DNA of 12,454 bases from Verrucomicrobiia bacterium (GTDB taxonomy: Bacteria; Verrucomicrobiota; Verrucomicrobiia; Limisphaerales; DTLC01): assembly GCA_025061935.1 (NCBI GenBank), contig JANWZY010000063.1:1-12454 (forward strand). The letters are read 5' to 3'. The notes below the pieces were generated by a model. It made no database searches. It saw only the letters and a list, made by a program, of their open reading frames with translations, and was not told the DNA's origin. How positions within the stretch are numbered: the stretch's first letter is position 1; every line of letters begins with the position of its first letter. Positions 5,573 through 12,454 of the stretch are shown piece by piece. The position numbers and the translations under genes were made by a program.

Positions 5573-7492
5573 TTGCACACGACCCGCGCCAACGTTGACC
5601 GGTGGCTCGAGCACGCGATGCTTGTTGTACTGGGGGTGATGCTCGCGTTCGGACCGGTCGCGATGGGCGCGGTCAGGCTTCAGGAATTTCTCCTAGTTCA
5701 GGCGCTGGCAATTGCACTGCTGGGATTGTGGCTGCTCCGGCTCTGGGTATCGCCCGAGCCGCGCCTGTTCTGGCCACCGGTCTGTTGGCCCGTGGCGGCA
5801 TTCATCTTGTACGCGAGCGTGCGGTATCTGTCTGCTGATATCGAATACGTGGCGCGGGCGGAGCTGATCCGGTTGCTTGTTTACGCAGCGGTCTTTTTTG
5901 TGGTCATCAACAACCTTCAGCCCCAGGCCAGTGCATCGGCGATTTCGTTCGCGCTCGTGTTTGTCGGAATGGGTATCGCCGCGTATGCGATTTACCAGTT
6001 TATCACTGGTTCAGACTACGTCTGGCAGTTTGTCAAACCGTACAAGCACCGTGGCAGCGGCACCTACATCAACCCGAACCACCTGGCTGGGTTGCTCGAA
6101 ATGCTTTTGCCCGTTGCGCTCGGGTACGTGATTGCGGGTCGGCAGAAACCGGTGACCAAAGTTCTGCTGGGCTACGCGGCGCTGGTAATCTTGTTCGGGC
6201 TCGCAGTGACCGTGTCGCGCGGCAGTTGGGTGGCGGCAGGGCTCTCATTGCTGCTGTTTTTCGGGATACTTGCATGGCGGAGCAATTATCGGCTGCCTGC
6301 AATCGCGCTGTTCGCGCTGTTGGTCGTAGCGTGCGTTTATTTCGCGCCGCGCTCGTTTTTCCTCGAGCAACGTGTCCGGCGTACGGTCGCGCAGGTGCGG
6401 TATCTGGAGGCAGATACGCGATACGAGCTTTGGGATGCGACAGTGCGGATGTGGAAGGACCATTTCTGGTTCGGAGTCGGCCCTGGTCATTTCGATTACT
6501 GTTTCCGGAAGTACAGGCCGGAGAGCATTCAAGCGCGGCCCGACCGCGCGCATAACGATTACCTGAACGCGCTGGCCGATTGGGGGACGGCCGGTGGCGC
6601 GATACTGGCGGCCATGCTCGGGCTGTTCTGGGCGGGGGTGCTCAAGGCATGGCGTCGGGTGCGCGAGCTAACCAACGGCGAGTTGGGTCGCAGGTCAAGC
6701 AACAGGTTTGCATTCGTGCTCGGTGCGTCGTTGGGTTTGGTCGCGCTCCTGCTGCACTCATGGGTGGACTTTAACTTGCACGTACCCGCCAACGCGCTTG
6801 TGGCTGTGGGCCTCGGGGCACTCATTACGGCGCACATTAGGTATGCGACCGACCGACACTGGCTCGCGCTCAAGCTACCGGGAAAGCTCGTCGCCACGGT
6901 TATTTTGGCCTGCTGCATCCTGTACCTCGGATGGCAACAATGCCGACGCACGGCTGAGGTGGTATGCCTGAACCGAGCGGACCGGGCGCGGGATTATTCC
7001 CGCGCTCAGGTCGCGGCGCTCGAACGCGCGTTTGCAGTCGAGCCGAATAACTTCGAAACCGCGTACCGCATAGGCGAGGCGTACCGCTTGGAAAGCTGGC
7101 TCGGTAATGATAACTACGCGGACTTGGCGCGCGCGGCAATGAGCTGGTTCGAGCGCGTCATGCGGCTTAACCCACACGATCCATATGGGCCGATGCGCTA
7201 TGGCATGTGCTTGGACTGGCTCGGCGAGCACGCGCAGGCGGAGCCGTACTACCGGCGGGCTGAAGAGCTGGACCCGCACGGGTACTTTACGCTGGCGCAT
7301 GTTGGGTGGCATTATGTGCAGGCGGGCAACTATGCTGCTGCCAGGCCATGGTTCGAGCGCTCGCGCCGGCTTCAACCGCGCGACAACCCGATTGCGGTTA
7401 CTTACCTTGAGCTAGTCAAAAGGCGACTGCTCGAGCAGGCCATTGCCAACGCGTCGGGCGGCACGGAACCCGCTGCAACCGCTGCAAGATAG
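5573..7492 (+). CDS. O-antigen ligase/polymerase-family membrane protein with C-terminal TPR repeats
   Basis: A 639-residue polytopic protein. I count about 13 hydrophobic segments between residues 15 and 455. The large extracytoplasmic loop (about 260-340) carries the Wzy_C/WaaL pattern: YELWDATVRMWKDHFWFGVGPGHF (284-307), then RAHNDYLN with His327, the position of the catalytic His in WaaL-type ligases. Arg216 in VSRGSW is also typical. NPNHLAGLLEMLLP (167-180) recurs in this family. After the last helix, residues 475-620 form two or three TPR-like repeats (for example LNPHDPYGPMRYGMCLDWLGEHAQAEPYYRRAEELDPHG). Proteins of this family join or polymerise undecaprenol-linked glycans at the periplasmic face; the exact glycan is unknown. 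The start is a TTG at 5573, 23 nt after leuC. The next in-frame ATG (5618) would shorten the segment before the first helix. No glycosyltransferase genes are adjacent. Confidence 0.88.
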   Translation: MHTTRANVDRWLEHAMLVVLGVMLAFGPVAMGAVRLQEFLLVQALAIALLGLWLLRLWVSPEPRLFWPPVCWPVAAFILYASVRYLSADIEYVARAELIRLLVYAAVFFVVINNLQPQASASAISFALVFVGMGIAAYAIYQFITGSDYVWQFVKPYKHRGSGTYINPNHLAGLLEMLLPVALGYVIAGRQKPVTKVLLGYAALVILFGLAVTVSRGSWVAAGLSLLLFFGILAWRSNYRLPAIALFALLVVACVYFAPRSFFLEQRVRRTVAQVRYLEADTRYELWDATVRMWKDHFWFGVGPGHFDYCFRKYRPESIQARPDRAHNDYLNALADWGTAGGAILAAMLGLFWAGVLKAWRRVRELTNGELGRRSSNRFAFVLGASLGLVALLLHSWVDFNLHVPANALVAVGLGALITAHIRYATDRHWLALKLPGKLVATVILACCILYLGWQQCRRTAEVVCLNRADRARDYSRAQVAALERAFAVEPNNFETAYRIGEAYRLESWLGNDNYADLARAAMSWFERVMRLNPHDPYGPMRYGMCLDWLGEHAQAEPYYRRAEELDPHGYFTLAHVGWHYVQAGNYAAARPWFERSRRLQPRDNPIAVTYLELVKRRLLEQAIANASGGTEPAATAAR

Positions 7493-7516
7493 GCAAAAAA
7501 AATTCCTTTTCAGGTG

Positions 7517-7544
7517 TTGACAAGTCCGGGTGGTAGGGTAAACT
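7517..7544 (+). promoter_or_regulatory. Sigma70-like promoter of fecR-domain gene
   Basis: A perfect TTGACA (7517-7522), a 16-bp spacer and TAAACT (7539-7544, 4 of 6 matches to TATAAT). It lies just after the ligase gene ends and is preceded by an A-rich stretch at 7496-7502. Transcription would start near 7551, giving a leader of about 39 nt before the ATG at 7590. This is the strongest promoter-like sequence in the window and suggests that the fecR gene is transcribed on its own. Confidence 0.65.
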
Positions 7545-7589
7545 AGCTGCGGGTCTGCAAATTTGAAACCTGAAAACCACGAACCGATT

Positions 7590-8387
7590 ATGAAACAGAC
7601 GGCGAGGCTACAAAGCACAGTAACGGGCTGGGGTTTGGCACTCTTGATTGCGACTTGGGCGTCGGTTCTACCAGCTCAGCAGCCGCTTCAAGGCGCGGCA
7701 AAAATCGTCCGGATCAAAGGCGCAGCCAGATACACGACCGGGGACAACAAGTGGCATCCTCTGAACGTTGGCGACGTGCTCAAGCCTGGTACGATTATCC
7801 AGACCGCGTCGGATTCGCAGGTGGACATGATGCTTTGGGACCGTGACGAGGTTTCCGAGCGCATGATTACGCCCGTGTTCGTTTACAAACCCGATGTCGA
7901 AGCACGGGTGAACATGATCCGCATGTACGAAAATACGGTGCTCAGCTTGGACAAGCTTTCATGGATGGAGACCGGCGCCGATCTGGTTACCGAGACGCAG
8001 CTCGATCTGCGTGCAGGTCGCATTTTCGGCACGGTCAAAAAGATGCCGGCAGCTTCCAGGTACGAAGTTAAATTCCCGAACGGGGTGGCGGGTATCCGTG
8101 GCACGATCTACATGCTCGATGCAAGCGGATTGATCAAGGTGCTGACTGGCCAGGTCGTGATGTCTTATGTCAAGCCGGACGGCTCGATTGTGACGCAAGT
8201 GGTACAGGGCGGACAGATGTATGATCCGGTTACGGGTCTGCTAACACCGATACCGGCCCGGGCCGAGAGCGAGCTGATTCTTCCAGCAAAAGATTTTGGC
8301 CAAGGCCCACCTGCGCCGCCGACTGCATTTGCGCCGGACCGCACGCTCGAGTGGGTCTCGCCTGGTGTGCCGCCACGGAACCCGTAG
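7590..8387 (+). CDS. Secreted FecR-domain protein
   Basis: A 265-residue protein with a signal peptide (basic MKQTARLQ, hydrophobic WGLALLIATWASVL, cleavage probably near LPA|QQ at 29-30) and no later membrane helix, so probably periplasmic. The FecR domain spans about 38-210: GAAKIVRIKGAARYT, WHPLNVGDVLKPGTIIQTASDSQVDM (a typical high-scoring FecR stretch), DLRAGRIFGTVKKM, and the signature PNGVAGIRGTIYMLD (163-177). The C-terminus (about 235-265) is a Pro-rich tail. Classic FecR is an inner-membrane anti-sigma regulator; this protein lacks an anchor and no sigma factor is nearby, so only the domain is shared and the ligand is unknown. The ATG at 7590 is preferred over an in-frame TTG at 7563 because it gives a regular signal peptide. 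It has its own promoter upstream and an intrinsic terminator downstream. The next gene encodes a CHASE2 cyclase, which suggests a signalling link. Confidence 0.9.
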   Translation: MKQTARLQSTVTGWGLALLIATWASVLPAQQPLQGAAKIVRIKGAARYTTGDNKWHPLNVGDVLKPGTIIQTASDSQVDMMLWDRDEVSERMITPVFVYKPDVEARVNMIRMYENTVLSLDKLSWMETGADLVTETQLDLRAGRIFGTVKKMPAASRYEVKFPNGVAGIRGTIYMLDASGLIKVLTGQVVMSYVKPDGSIVTQVVQGGQMYDPVTGLLTPIPARAESELILPAKDFGQGPPAPPTAFAPDRTLEWVSPGVPPRNP

Positions 8388-8418
8388 CAGACCTGAAAAC
8401 GGATCGAGGAACTTTTGC

Positions 8419-8457
8419 AACCAAGGCTGGCATAGCCAGCCTTGGTTTTTTATTTTT
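8419..8457 (+). terminator. Strong intrinsic terminator after the fecR-domain gene
   Basis: A perfect 13-bp stem, AACCAAGGCTGGC (8419-8431) with GCCAGCCTTGGTT (8435-8447), closes on a 3-nt loop (ATA). It is followed by T-rich sequence through 8457 (TTTTTTATTTTT overlapping the stem end). It lies 31 nt after the fecR stop. The next gene, the cyclase, has its GTG start only 10 nt beyond the T-tract. The element may therefore also act as an attenuator or mask the start region of that gene. Confidence 0.93.
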
Positions 8458-8466
8458 GAGCGCGGC

Positions 8467-10788
8467 GTGGCGCGATTCAGACCAGAGCATGCCGCACCGG
8501 GACTCATCGCTGCGGGCCTATTGACCTGCGCGTGCGTGTTGCAGGCGGTTCGGCCCGCCCCAGTCGAGCTGCTCGAGCTCAAAACGTTCGATTGGCGCGC
8601 ACGGGTGGCCAGGCATTTCGCGCGCCAGGTGGCAACAAATCTGGGGCTGGTCTTCATCAGCGACAAGACAATCGCCGTACTGAGCAGCGGTGAACTTGGT
8701 TTCCGGTACGGACTCTATTGGCCGCGGCACATTTATGGCCGCGCCGTCCACGAACTTGCTACGCAGGGGGCGAACGCGATTGCGATTGACATACTTTTCG
8801 GTGAGCTGCGGCCTGACCATGCGCCGGTGCAGGTTGACCAGTCGGTCGAGCCAGGACTCGAACAGTGGCTCGGAGCTCTGCGCAAGGCGGAGCCTTTACT
8901 CCGGGTCGAGGACAAGCTCGTAGTCGAGTCGGACGAGTATTTTGCCTGGCGCCTCCGCCAAGCGCGCAACGTCATTTTGGCCGCCGAGGCGACATTGGTG
9001 CCGCACCCGCTTTTTGCGACCAACGCATTGTGTCTCGGTGATGTGGCACTGGCGCCAGACCCGGACGGCGTAATGCGGCGCGTTAAGGTTTTCAGTGAAT
9101 ACCGCATCTGGCATCCGTTGTTTAAGCTTGCGGAATCCGACCCTGACTACGGAATCGATTTGCGCAAAGCGCGGGTCGAGCGGGATAAGATTGTGCTTGA
9201 GCGGACTGGGCTGCCGGACATTGTCGTACCGCTGGACGCAGAGGGTAACTTCGAACTGGCCGACTTCATCGGAGAGAACATACCGGCCGGGTGGGCGCCG
9301 AAAGCGAAGCCGTTCCGCACCGTGCGAGTTTGGCAACTCGGCATCGCGCTTGCCGCACAGCAGTTGGGACTCGATCTCGAGCGCGCCGAACTCGACCTCG
9401 CCCGCGGCCGCGTAGTCATTTCGAATGCCAGCGGGTTACGGCGCGTTATCCCTGTTGATGCGGACGGCTACATGCACATTGACTGGAGCATCCGCCCGGG
9501 CGATCGGGAATTAACCAAGGAGCCGCTCGAGGAACTGTTGCGGAAACACGTATTGCGCACGCGCGCCGGTGCGGCACCGCCCGCAGACACGTGGCGGGAC
9601 AAACTCGCCATTATTTGTTCTGCAGCGACCGGCAGCGACCTCGCCGACCGCGGCGCTACACCGCTTGAGAGCGAGGGATTGCTTGTAGGCGCGCACCTGA
9701 ATGTGGCGAACTCGGTGCTGACCGGCCGGTTCGTCCGGCACGCCGGACTTTTGTGTGAGTTGGCATTGATCTGCGCGCTCGGAGTCTGCACTGCGTTTGG
9801 TAGCTGGCGGTTCCGCCCGGGCTGGGCCACTGCGAATGCGTTGGCACTGGGGTTCATTTACCTCGGCGTTTGCGCGTGGGTGTATGTGCAGCAACGGTAT
9901 TGGCTGCCAATTGTGATGCCATTGGTTGGCGGTGTGCTCCTGCAGCATGCCGGGTTGGTCACGTACAGGGTCGTGTTCGCGGAAAGAGAGCGGCGCCGGG
10001 TCAGATCAATATTCTCGAAGCTGGTCGCGCCCGAGGTCGTGCAAGAGCTACTGAGCACCGGCACGCTCGCACTCGGCGGTGCCTCGCGCGAGGTAACAGT
10101 CATGTTTGCGGACCTGCGCGAGTTTACTCGGCTGACGGATACCGCCCGCGCGGAGGCGGCCGAGTTCGTGCGCCGGCACGGTCTGACCGGCGCAGCGGCT
10201 GAAGCCTGTTTCGAGGAACGCGCTAGGAGTACTTTGGCGACGGTGAACCTGTACCTTTCGATTGTCGCAGAGACGGTGAAGAACCACGGGGGGACATTGG
10301 ACAAATACATCGGTGACTGTGTAATGGCGTTCTGGGGCGCGCCACGGCCGGACCCGATGCACGGATTGAACGCGGTCCGGGCAGCCATTGCGGTGCAGCG
10401 TGCCGTTGCAGCATTGAACCGAAGTCGTATGGCTGAAAACTTGCAGATAAGCCGCGAAAACGAGTTGCGCGCGGAGCGGGGCGAGCCACCACTACCTTTG
10501 CTGCCGGTCCTGTCACTGGGCATCGGTATAAACAGTGGCGTGGTTACAGTCGGATTGATGGGATCGGAGTCGCACATATTGAACTACACGGTTTTCGGAC
10601 GGGATGTAAACCTGGCCAGTCGCCTCGAAAACTTGAGTGCGGGCGCTCAAATTTTGATTGGCGAGGCCACGTTCAACCACTTGGTTAAGCTCGATGCCGC
10701 GCTGGCCTCCAAATGCGTGCCGATGCCACCCGCGACGGTGAAAGGGTTCCGCGACCCGATCAAGTTTTACATGGTCACCTTTGAATAG
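8467..10788 (+). CDS. CHASE2-domain membrane class III adenylate/guanylate cyclase
   Basis: A 773-residue sensor enzyme. An N-terminal helix (about 10-30) is followed by an extracytoplasmic CHASE2 domain (about 35-420; LELKTFDWRAR, HIYGRAVHELATQGANAIAIDILFGE and the late DKLAIICSAATGSDLADRGATPL are typical). Then come three helices (about 425-445, 452-474, 478-502) and a cytoplasmic class III cyclase domain (about 515-773). Catalytic residues appear complete: metal-binding Asp549 (MFADLREFT) and Asp617 (YIGD), base-contact Lys613 and Asp713 (GRDVNLASRLE), and Asn715 and Arg719 for the transition state. Lys and Asp as base contacts favour ATP, so cAMP is the likely product. The two metal Asps are 68 residues apart rather than the usual 44 or so: an insert of about 24 residues (559-587) lies between them. 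The GTG at 8467 is chosen because the in-frame extension back to 8296 crosses the terminator and encodes an improbable Arg-rich sequence. The neighbouring FecR protein may be its periplasmic partner. Confidence 0.92.
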   Translation: MARFRPEHAAPGLIAAGLLTCACVLQAVRPAPVELLELKTFDWRARVARHFARQVATNLGLVFISDKTIAVLSSGELGFRYGLYWPRHIYGRAVHELATQGANAIAIDILFGELRPDHAPVQVDQSVEPGLEQWLGALRKAEPLLRVEDKLVVESDEYFAWRLRQARNVILAAEATLVPHPLFATNALCLGDVALAPDPDGVMRRVKVFSEYRIWHPLFKLAESDPDYGIDLRKARVERDKIVLERTGLPDIVVPLDAEGNFELADFIGENIPAGWAPKAKPFRTVRVWQLGIALAAQQLGLDLERAELDLARGRVVISNASGLRRVIPVDADGYMHIDWSIRPGDRELTKEPLEELLRKHVLRTRAGAAPPADTWRDKLAIICSAATGSDLADRGATPLESEGLLVGAHLNVANSVLTGRFVRHAGLLCELALICALGVCTAFGSWRFRPGWATANALALGFIYLGVCAWVYVQQRYWLPIVMPLVGGVLLQHAGLVTYRVVFAERERRRVRSIFSKLVAPEVVQELLSTGTLALGGASREVTVMFADLREFTRLTDTARAEAAEFVRRHGLTGAAAEACFEERARSTLATVNLYLSIVAETVKNHGGTLDKYIGDCVMAFWGAPRPDPMHGLNAVRAAIAVQRAVAALNRSRMAENLQISRENELRAERGEPPLPLLPVLSLGIGINSGVVTVGLMGSESHILNYTVFGRDVNLASRLENLSAGAQILIGEATFNHLVKLDAALASKCVPMPPATVKGFRDPIKFYMVTFE

Positions 10789-10867
10789 CGCGGCGCGGCC
10801 CGTGGCGCGCCGGCAACGCTCGTGGGCGCGGCGCGTTGGATTTATTTCTGGGAACTGGCCGGCAACG

Positions 10868-10876
10868 TGCTAAATT
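10868..10876 (+). promoter_or_regulatory. Candidate extended -10 element just upstream of coaD
   Basis: TGCTAAATT contains an extended -10 (TGN followed by TAAATT). It ends 7 nt before the coaD ATG at 10884, which is the spacing expected for a leaderless transcript. An AAGG at 10879-10882 is only 1 nt from the ATG, too close to be a normal Shine-Dalgarno site. No good -35 box was found. Confidence 0.3.
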
Positions 10877-10883
10877 ACAAGGC

Positions 10884-11387
10884 ATGCGTACGGTGATTTA
10901 TCCCGGCAGCTTTGACCCGGTCACATACGGCCACCTGGACGTTATCCAGCGCGCGGCCAGATTGTTTGACCGGGTGATTGTTGCCGTCGCAGAAAGCGAG
11001 CGCAAGCAACCGCTCTTCACGTTGGCAGAGCGGCTGGACATGGTTAAGCGCGCGGTCAAAGCGATCCCGAACGTCGAGGCGGACGCGTTCACCGGGTTGC
11101 TTGTGGACTATGTGAAGCGGCGCGGCGCAGCGGCAGTCTTGCGCGGGTTGCGCGCAGTGTCGGACTTCGAGTTCGAGTTCCAGTTGGCCCTGGTCAATCG
11201 TAAGCTCAACGACAAGTTCGAGACGATCTTCGTTACCCCGAAGGAGACCTACACGTTTTTAAGCTCCAGCGTGGTCAAAGAGATAGCGCGCTTGGGCGGT
11301 GACGTCAGTTGTTTCGTCCCGCCACATGTGTGCAAAGCATTGGCCCGCAAATTCGGATTCGACAAACAACCGAAGCACCCGCATTGA
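10884..11387 (+). CDS. coaD: Phosphopantetheine adenylyltransferase (PPAT)
   Basis: A 167-residue cytoplasmic enzyme for the penultimate step of coenzyme A synthesis: it joins 4'-phosphopantetheine and ATP to give dephospho-CoA and pyrophosphate. It shows the nucleotidyltransferase-fold signature YPGSFDPVTYGHLD (6-19, with T14-x-x-H17), RKQPLFTLAERLDM (40-53), the substrate-binding LRGLRAVSDFEFEFQLA (86-102), and the ATP-binding TYTFLSSSVVKEIARLGGDVSCFVP (122-146; the usual ISSS reads LSSS). Length and motif order are standard. The frame is open upstream to a TTG at 10836, but the ATG at 10884 gives the canonical N-terminus. yceD follows after 3 nt, so coaD appears to head the coaD-yceD-rpmF-plsX operon. 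Confidence 0.97.
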   Translation: MRTVIYPGSFDPVTYGHLDVIQRAARLFDRVIVAVAESERKQPLFTLAERLDMVKRAVKAIPNVEADAFTGLLVDYVKRRGAAAVLRGLRAVSDFEFEFQLALVNRKLNDKFETIFVTPKETYTFLSSSVVKEIARLGGDVSCFVPPHVCKALARKFGFDKQPKHPH

Positions 11388-11390
11388 GCT

Positions 11391-11879
11391 ATGCCTATCG
11401 TTGTGAGTATCAGACAGTTGGCCAAGGGTCAGGTGCGGTTTCGGGGCGAGTTGCCGGTACCCGAGCTGGATATTGACACCTTGGACGAAATGCTTCAGGT
11501 GCGCGAGCCGCTGGTGTATGACCTCGCCGTGCAAATGGCGGGCGCACAGTTGCTCATCACCGGCCAGCTCAGGCTAATACTCGATTGCCAATGCGTGCGG
11601 TGTCTCCGAGCATTCAGGCATGAGCTCCTATTGTCCGGGCCGCTGTTTTCCCTGCCATTGGAGGGCGAGGACGCCGTGCCTGTGATCAATGAGTGCGTGG
11701 ACTTGACGCCTTTTTTGCGTGAGGATATTTTGCTCGCGTTTCCGCAACACCCGGTCTGCGGACCGGAGTGCCCAGGTGTGCCGCCAGGTGCTGCCAAGGG
11801 CAAAGCACGGGGGCGCACAGCTACACACGGCCTTAAAGGTGCGAGTGTTTGGTCTGAACTGAACAAGTTAAAACTTTGA
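11391..11879 (+). CDS. yceD: YceD/DUF177 family protein with Cys motifs
   Basis: A 162-residue protein of the DUF177 family, whose E. coli member YceD has been linked to 23S rRNA processing and which is almost always encoded just before rpmF, as here. The beta-rich N-terminal half leads to the CxxCL motif (C68 and C71, plus C66). The C-terminal half has the acidic conserved stretch LTPFLREDILLAFPQHPVC ending in a second Cys pair (C123 and C127). The two pairs could bind zinc. Residues 131-151 (GAAKGKARGRTATHG) are basic and low-complexity, then comes a WSELNKLKL tail close to the family's usual end. The start is 3 nt after the coaD stop, indicating coupling. Confidence 0.88.
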   Translation: MPIVVSIRQLAKGQVRFRGELPVPELDIDTLDEMLQVREPLVYDLAVQMAGAQLLITGQLRLILDCQCVRCLRAFRHELLLSGPLFSLPLEGEDAVPVINECVDLTPFLREDILLAFPQHPVCGPECPGVPPGAAKGKARGRTATHGLKGASVWSELNKLKL

Positions 11880-11886
11880 TATTGCA

Positions 11887-12075
11887 ATGGGTGTTCCGAA
11901 GCGTAAGCCGTCGAAGAGCCGCCAGCGTATGCGCCGCGCATACAACAGCGTGCTCAAGCTGCCGCAACTGAGCCAGTGCCCACAATGCGCAGCGCCGTAC
12001 ATACCGCATCGCGTTTGCCCGGCCTGCGGGTATTACAAAGGCCGGCAAATCCTCACTATTAAGACGGAGGCTTGA
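11887..12075 (+). CDS. rpmF: 50S ribosomal protein L32, zinc-ribbon form
   Basis: A 62-residue ribosomal protein of the large subunit. The start MGVPKRKPSKSRQRMRRA is the L32 signature. The four zinc-ribbon cysteines are present as C31-x2-C34 and C44-x2-C47 (CPQC...CPAC), so this is the zinc-binding (C+) form. A KGRQIL segment follows. It starts 7 nt after yceD with no clear Shine-Dalgarno site and precedes plsX, an order conserved in many bacteria. Confidence 0.97.
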   Translation: MGVPKRKPSKSRQRMRRAYNSVLKLPQLSQCPQCAAPYIPHRVCPACGYYKGRQILTIKTEA

Positions 12076-12124
12076 GGGGCCAATACAACCTTGACCGGGC
12101 TTGGAATCCGGCCGGCGCTCGAAT

Positions 12125-12454
12125 ATGCGAATCGCGGTTGATGTAATGGGCGGCGACTTCGGCTGCGGCGTCATTGTTGAAGGCGTCAAGCGCGCCTTGC
12201 ACGCCGACAAGGGCAAAGTCCGCGCTCTGTACCTCGTGGGTGAGCAGGAGCAGATTCGCGCGGCAATGCACACGGCGCGACTGCGCGATGACCGCGTCAG
12301 TATTGTGCATGCAAGCGAGGTACTGACAATGCACGACCGGCCGGTGGACGGACTGCGGCGCAAGCCGGACTGTTCGATCCTGCGCGCGGTCGAGTTGCTC
12401 AAAGAAGGCAAGGCCGACGCACTGATTTCAGCCGGCAACACGGGCGGCGTCGTC
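12125..12454 (+). CDS. plsX: Phosphate acyltransferase PlsX, N-terminal part (open at window edge)
   Basis: The first 110 residues of PlsX, which converts acyl-ACP and phosphate to acyl-phosphate, the acyl donor for the first step of phospholipid synthesis by PlsY. The frame has no stop before the edge. The start MRIAVDVMGGDFG matches the family pattern (IAxDxMGGDxxP), with the usual Pro replaced by Cys14 in DFGCG. Further on, VSIVHASEVLTMHDRPVDGLRRKPDCS (64-90) and LISAGNTGG (100-108) match the conserved core; the latter usually reads SAGNTGA. A gap of 49 nt after rpmF contains no convincing promoter, so it is probably co-transcribed with rpmF. The genes after plsX cannot be seen. Confidence 0.95.
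   Translation, partial: MRIAVDVMGGDFGCGVIVEGVKRALHADKGKVRALYLVGEQEQIRAAMHTARLRDDRVSIVHASEVLTMHDRPVDGLRRKPDCSILRAVELLKEGKADALISAGNTGGVV

Noticed and set aside
8296..8466. In-frame N-terminal extension of the cyclase through the terminator
   Set aside because: It would overlap the fecR coding region in another frame, run through the terminator hairpin and its T-tract, and add an Arg-rich segment before the normal N-terminal helix.
10789..10860. GC-rich hairpin-like sequence followed by TTGGATTTATTTCT after the cyclase, considered as a terminator
   Set aside because: The best stem (CGCGCC with GGCGCG) has a large loop and the following sequence is not a proper T-tract; several alternative pairings exist simply because the stretch is GC-rich.
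10856..10871. Sigma54-like match (TGGC...TGCT, GG and GC 12 bp apart) before coaD
   Set aside because: The central part of the consensus is poorly matched, coaD is a housekeeping gene, and no regulator or enhancer site is visible; the overlapping extended -10 is a simpler reading.

Overview
The window is a gene-dense chromosomal stretch of high GC content. It most likely comes from a Verrucomicrobiota bacterium of the Pedosphaera/Limisphaera type. I base this on the protein character (the CtpA, FecR and CHASE2-cyclase sequences read like the forms I associate with that group) and on the mix of genes. This is recognition from memory, not a search. No tRNA, rRNA, CRISPR array, insertion sequence, integrase or phage gene is visible, and codon and base texture look even throughout.

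Layout. On the minus strand at the left edge, yajC leads into secD (only its first 31 codons are present), the start of a Sec translocon accessory operon. A divergent intergenic region of about 250 bp separates this pair from a plus-strand series that runs to the right edge: ctpA (S41 processing protease), tsaD (tRNA t6A synthesis), a small membrane-anchored protein with a GspC/PilP-like domain, a LeuC/aconitase-family dehydratase large subunit, a polytopic O-antigen ligase/polymerase-type protein with C-terminal TPR repeats, a secreted FecR-domain protein, and a CHASE2-type membrane class III nucleotide cyclase. The last block is coaD - yceD (DUF177) - rpmF - plsX (open at the right edge), a housekeeping cluster for CoA, ribosome and phospholipid synthesis.

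Functional themes. secD/yajC, ctpA, the ligase and FecR all concern the cell envelope. The most interesting part is roughly 5.5-10.8 kb. There fecR has its own sigma70-like promoter and a perfect 13-bp-stem intrinsic terminator. The cyclase gene begins only about 10 nt after that terminator's T-tract. Cyclase expression therefore probably depends on readthrough or on a promoter inside fecR, and the FecR/CHASE2-cyclase pair may be an envelope-sensing second-messenger module. Other items worth a look are an 11-bp inverted repeat bracketing a candidate yajC promoter, a 59-codon small ORF with the best Shine-Dalgarno sequence seen here, and near-leaderless starts for leuC and coaD.

Overall most of the window is ordinary core genome. 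I do not see a clear, self-contained undescribed system; the FecR/cyclase arrangement is the best candidate for follow-up.
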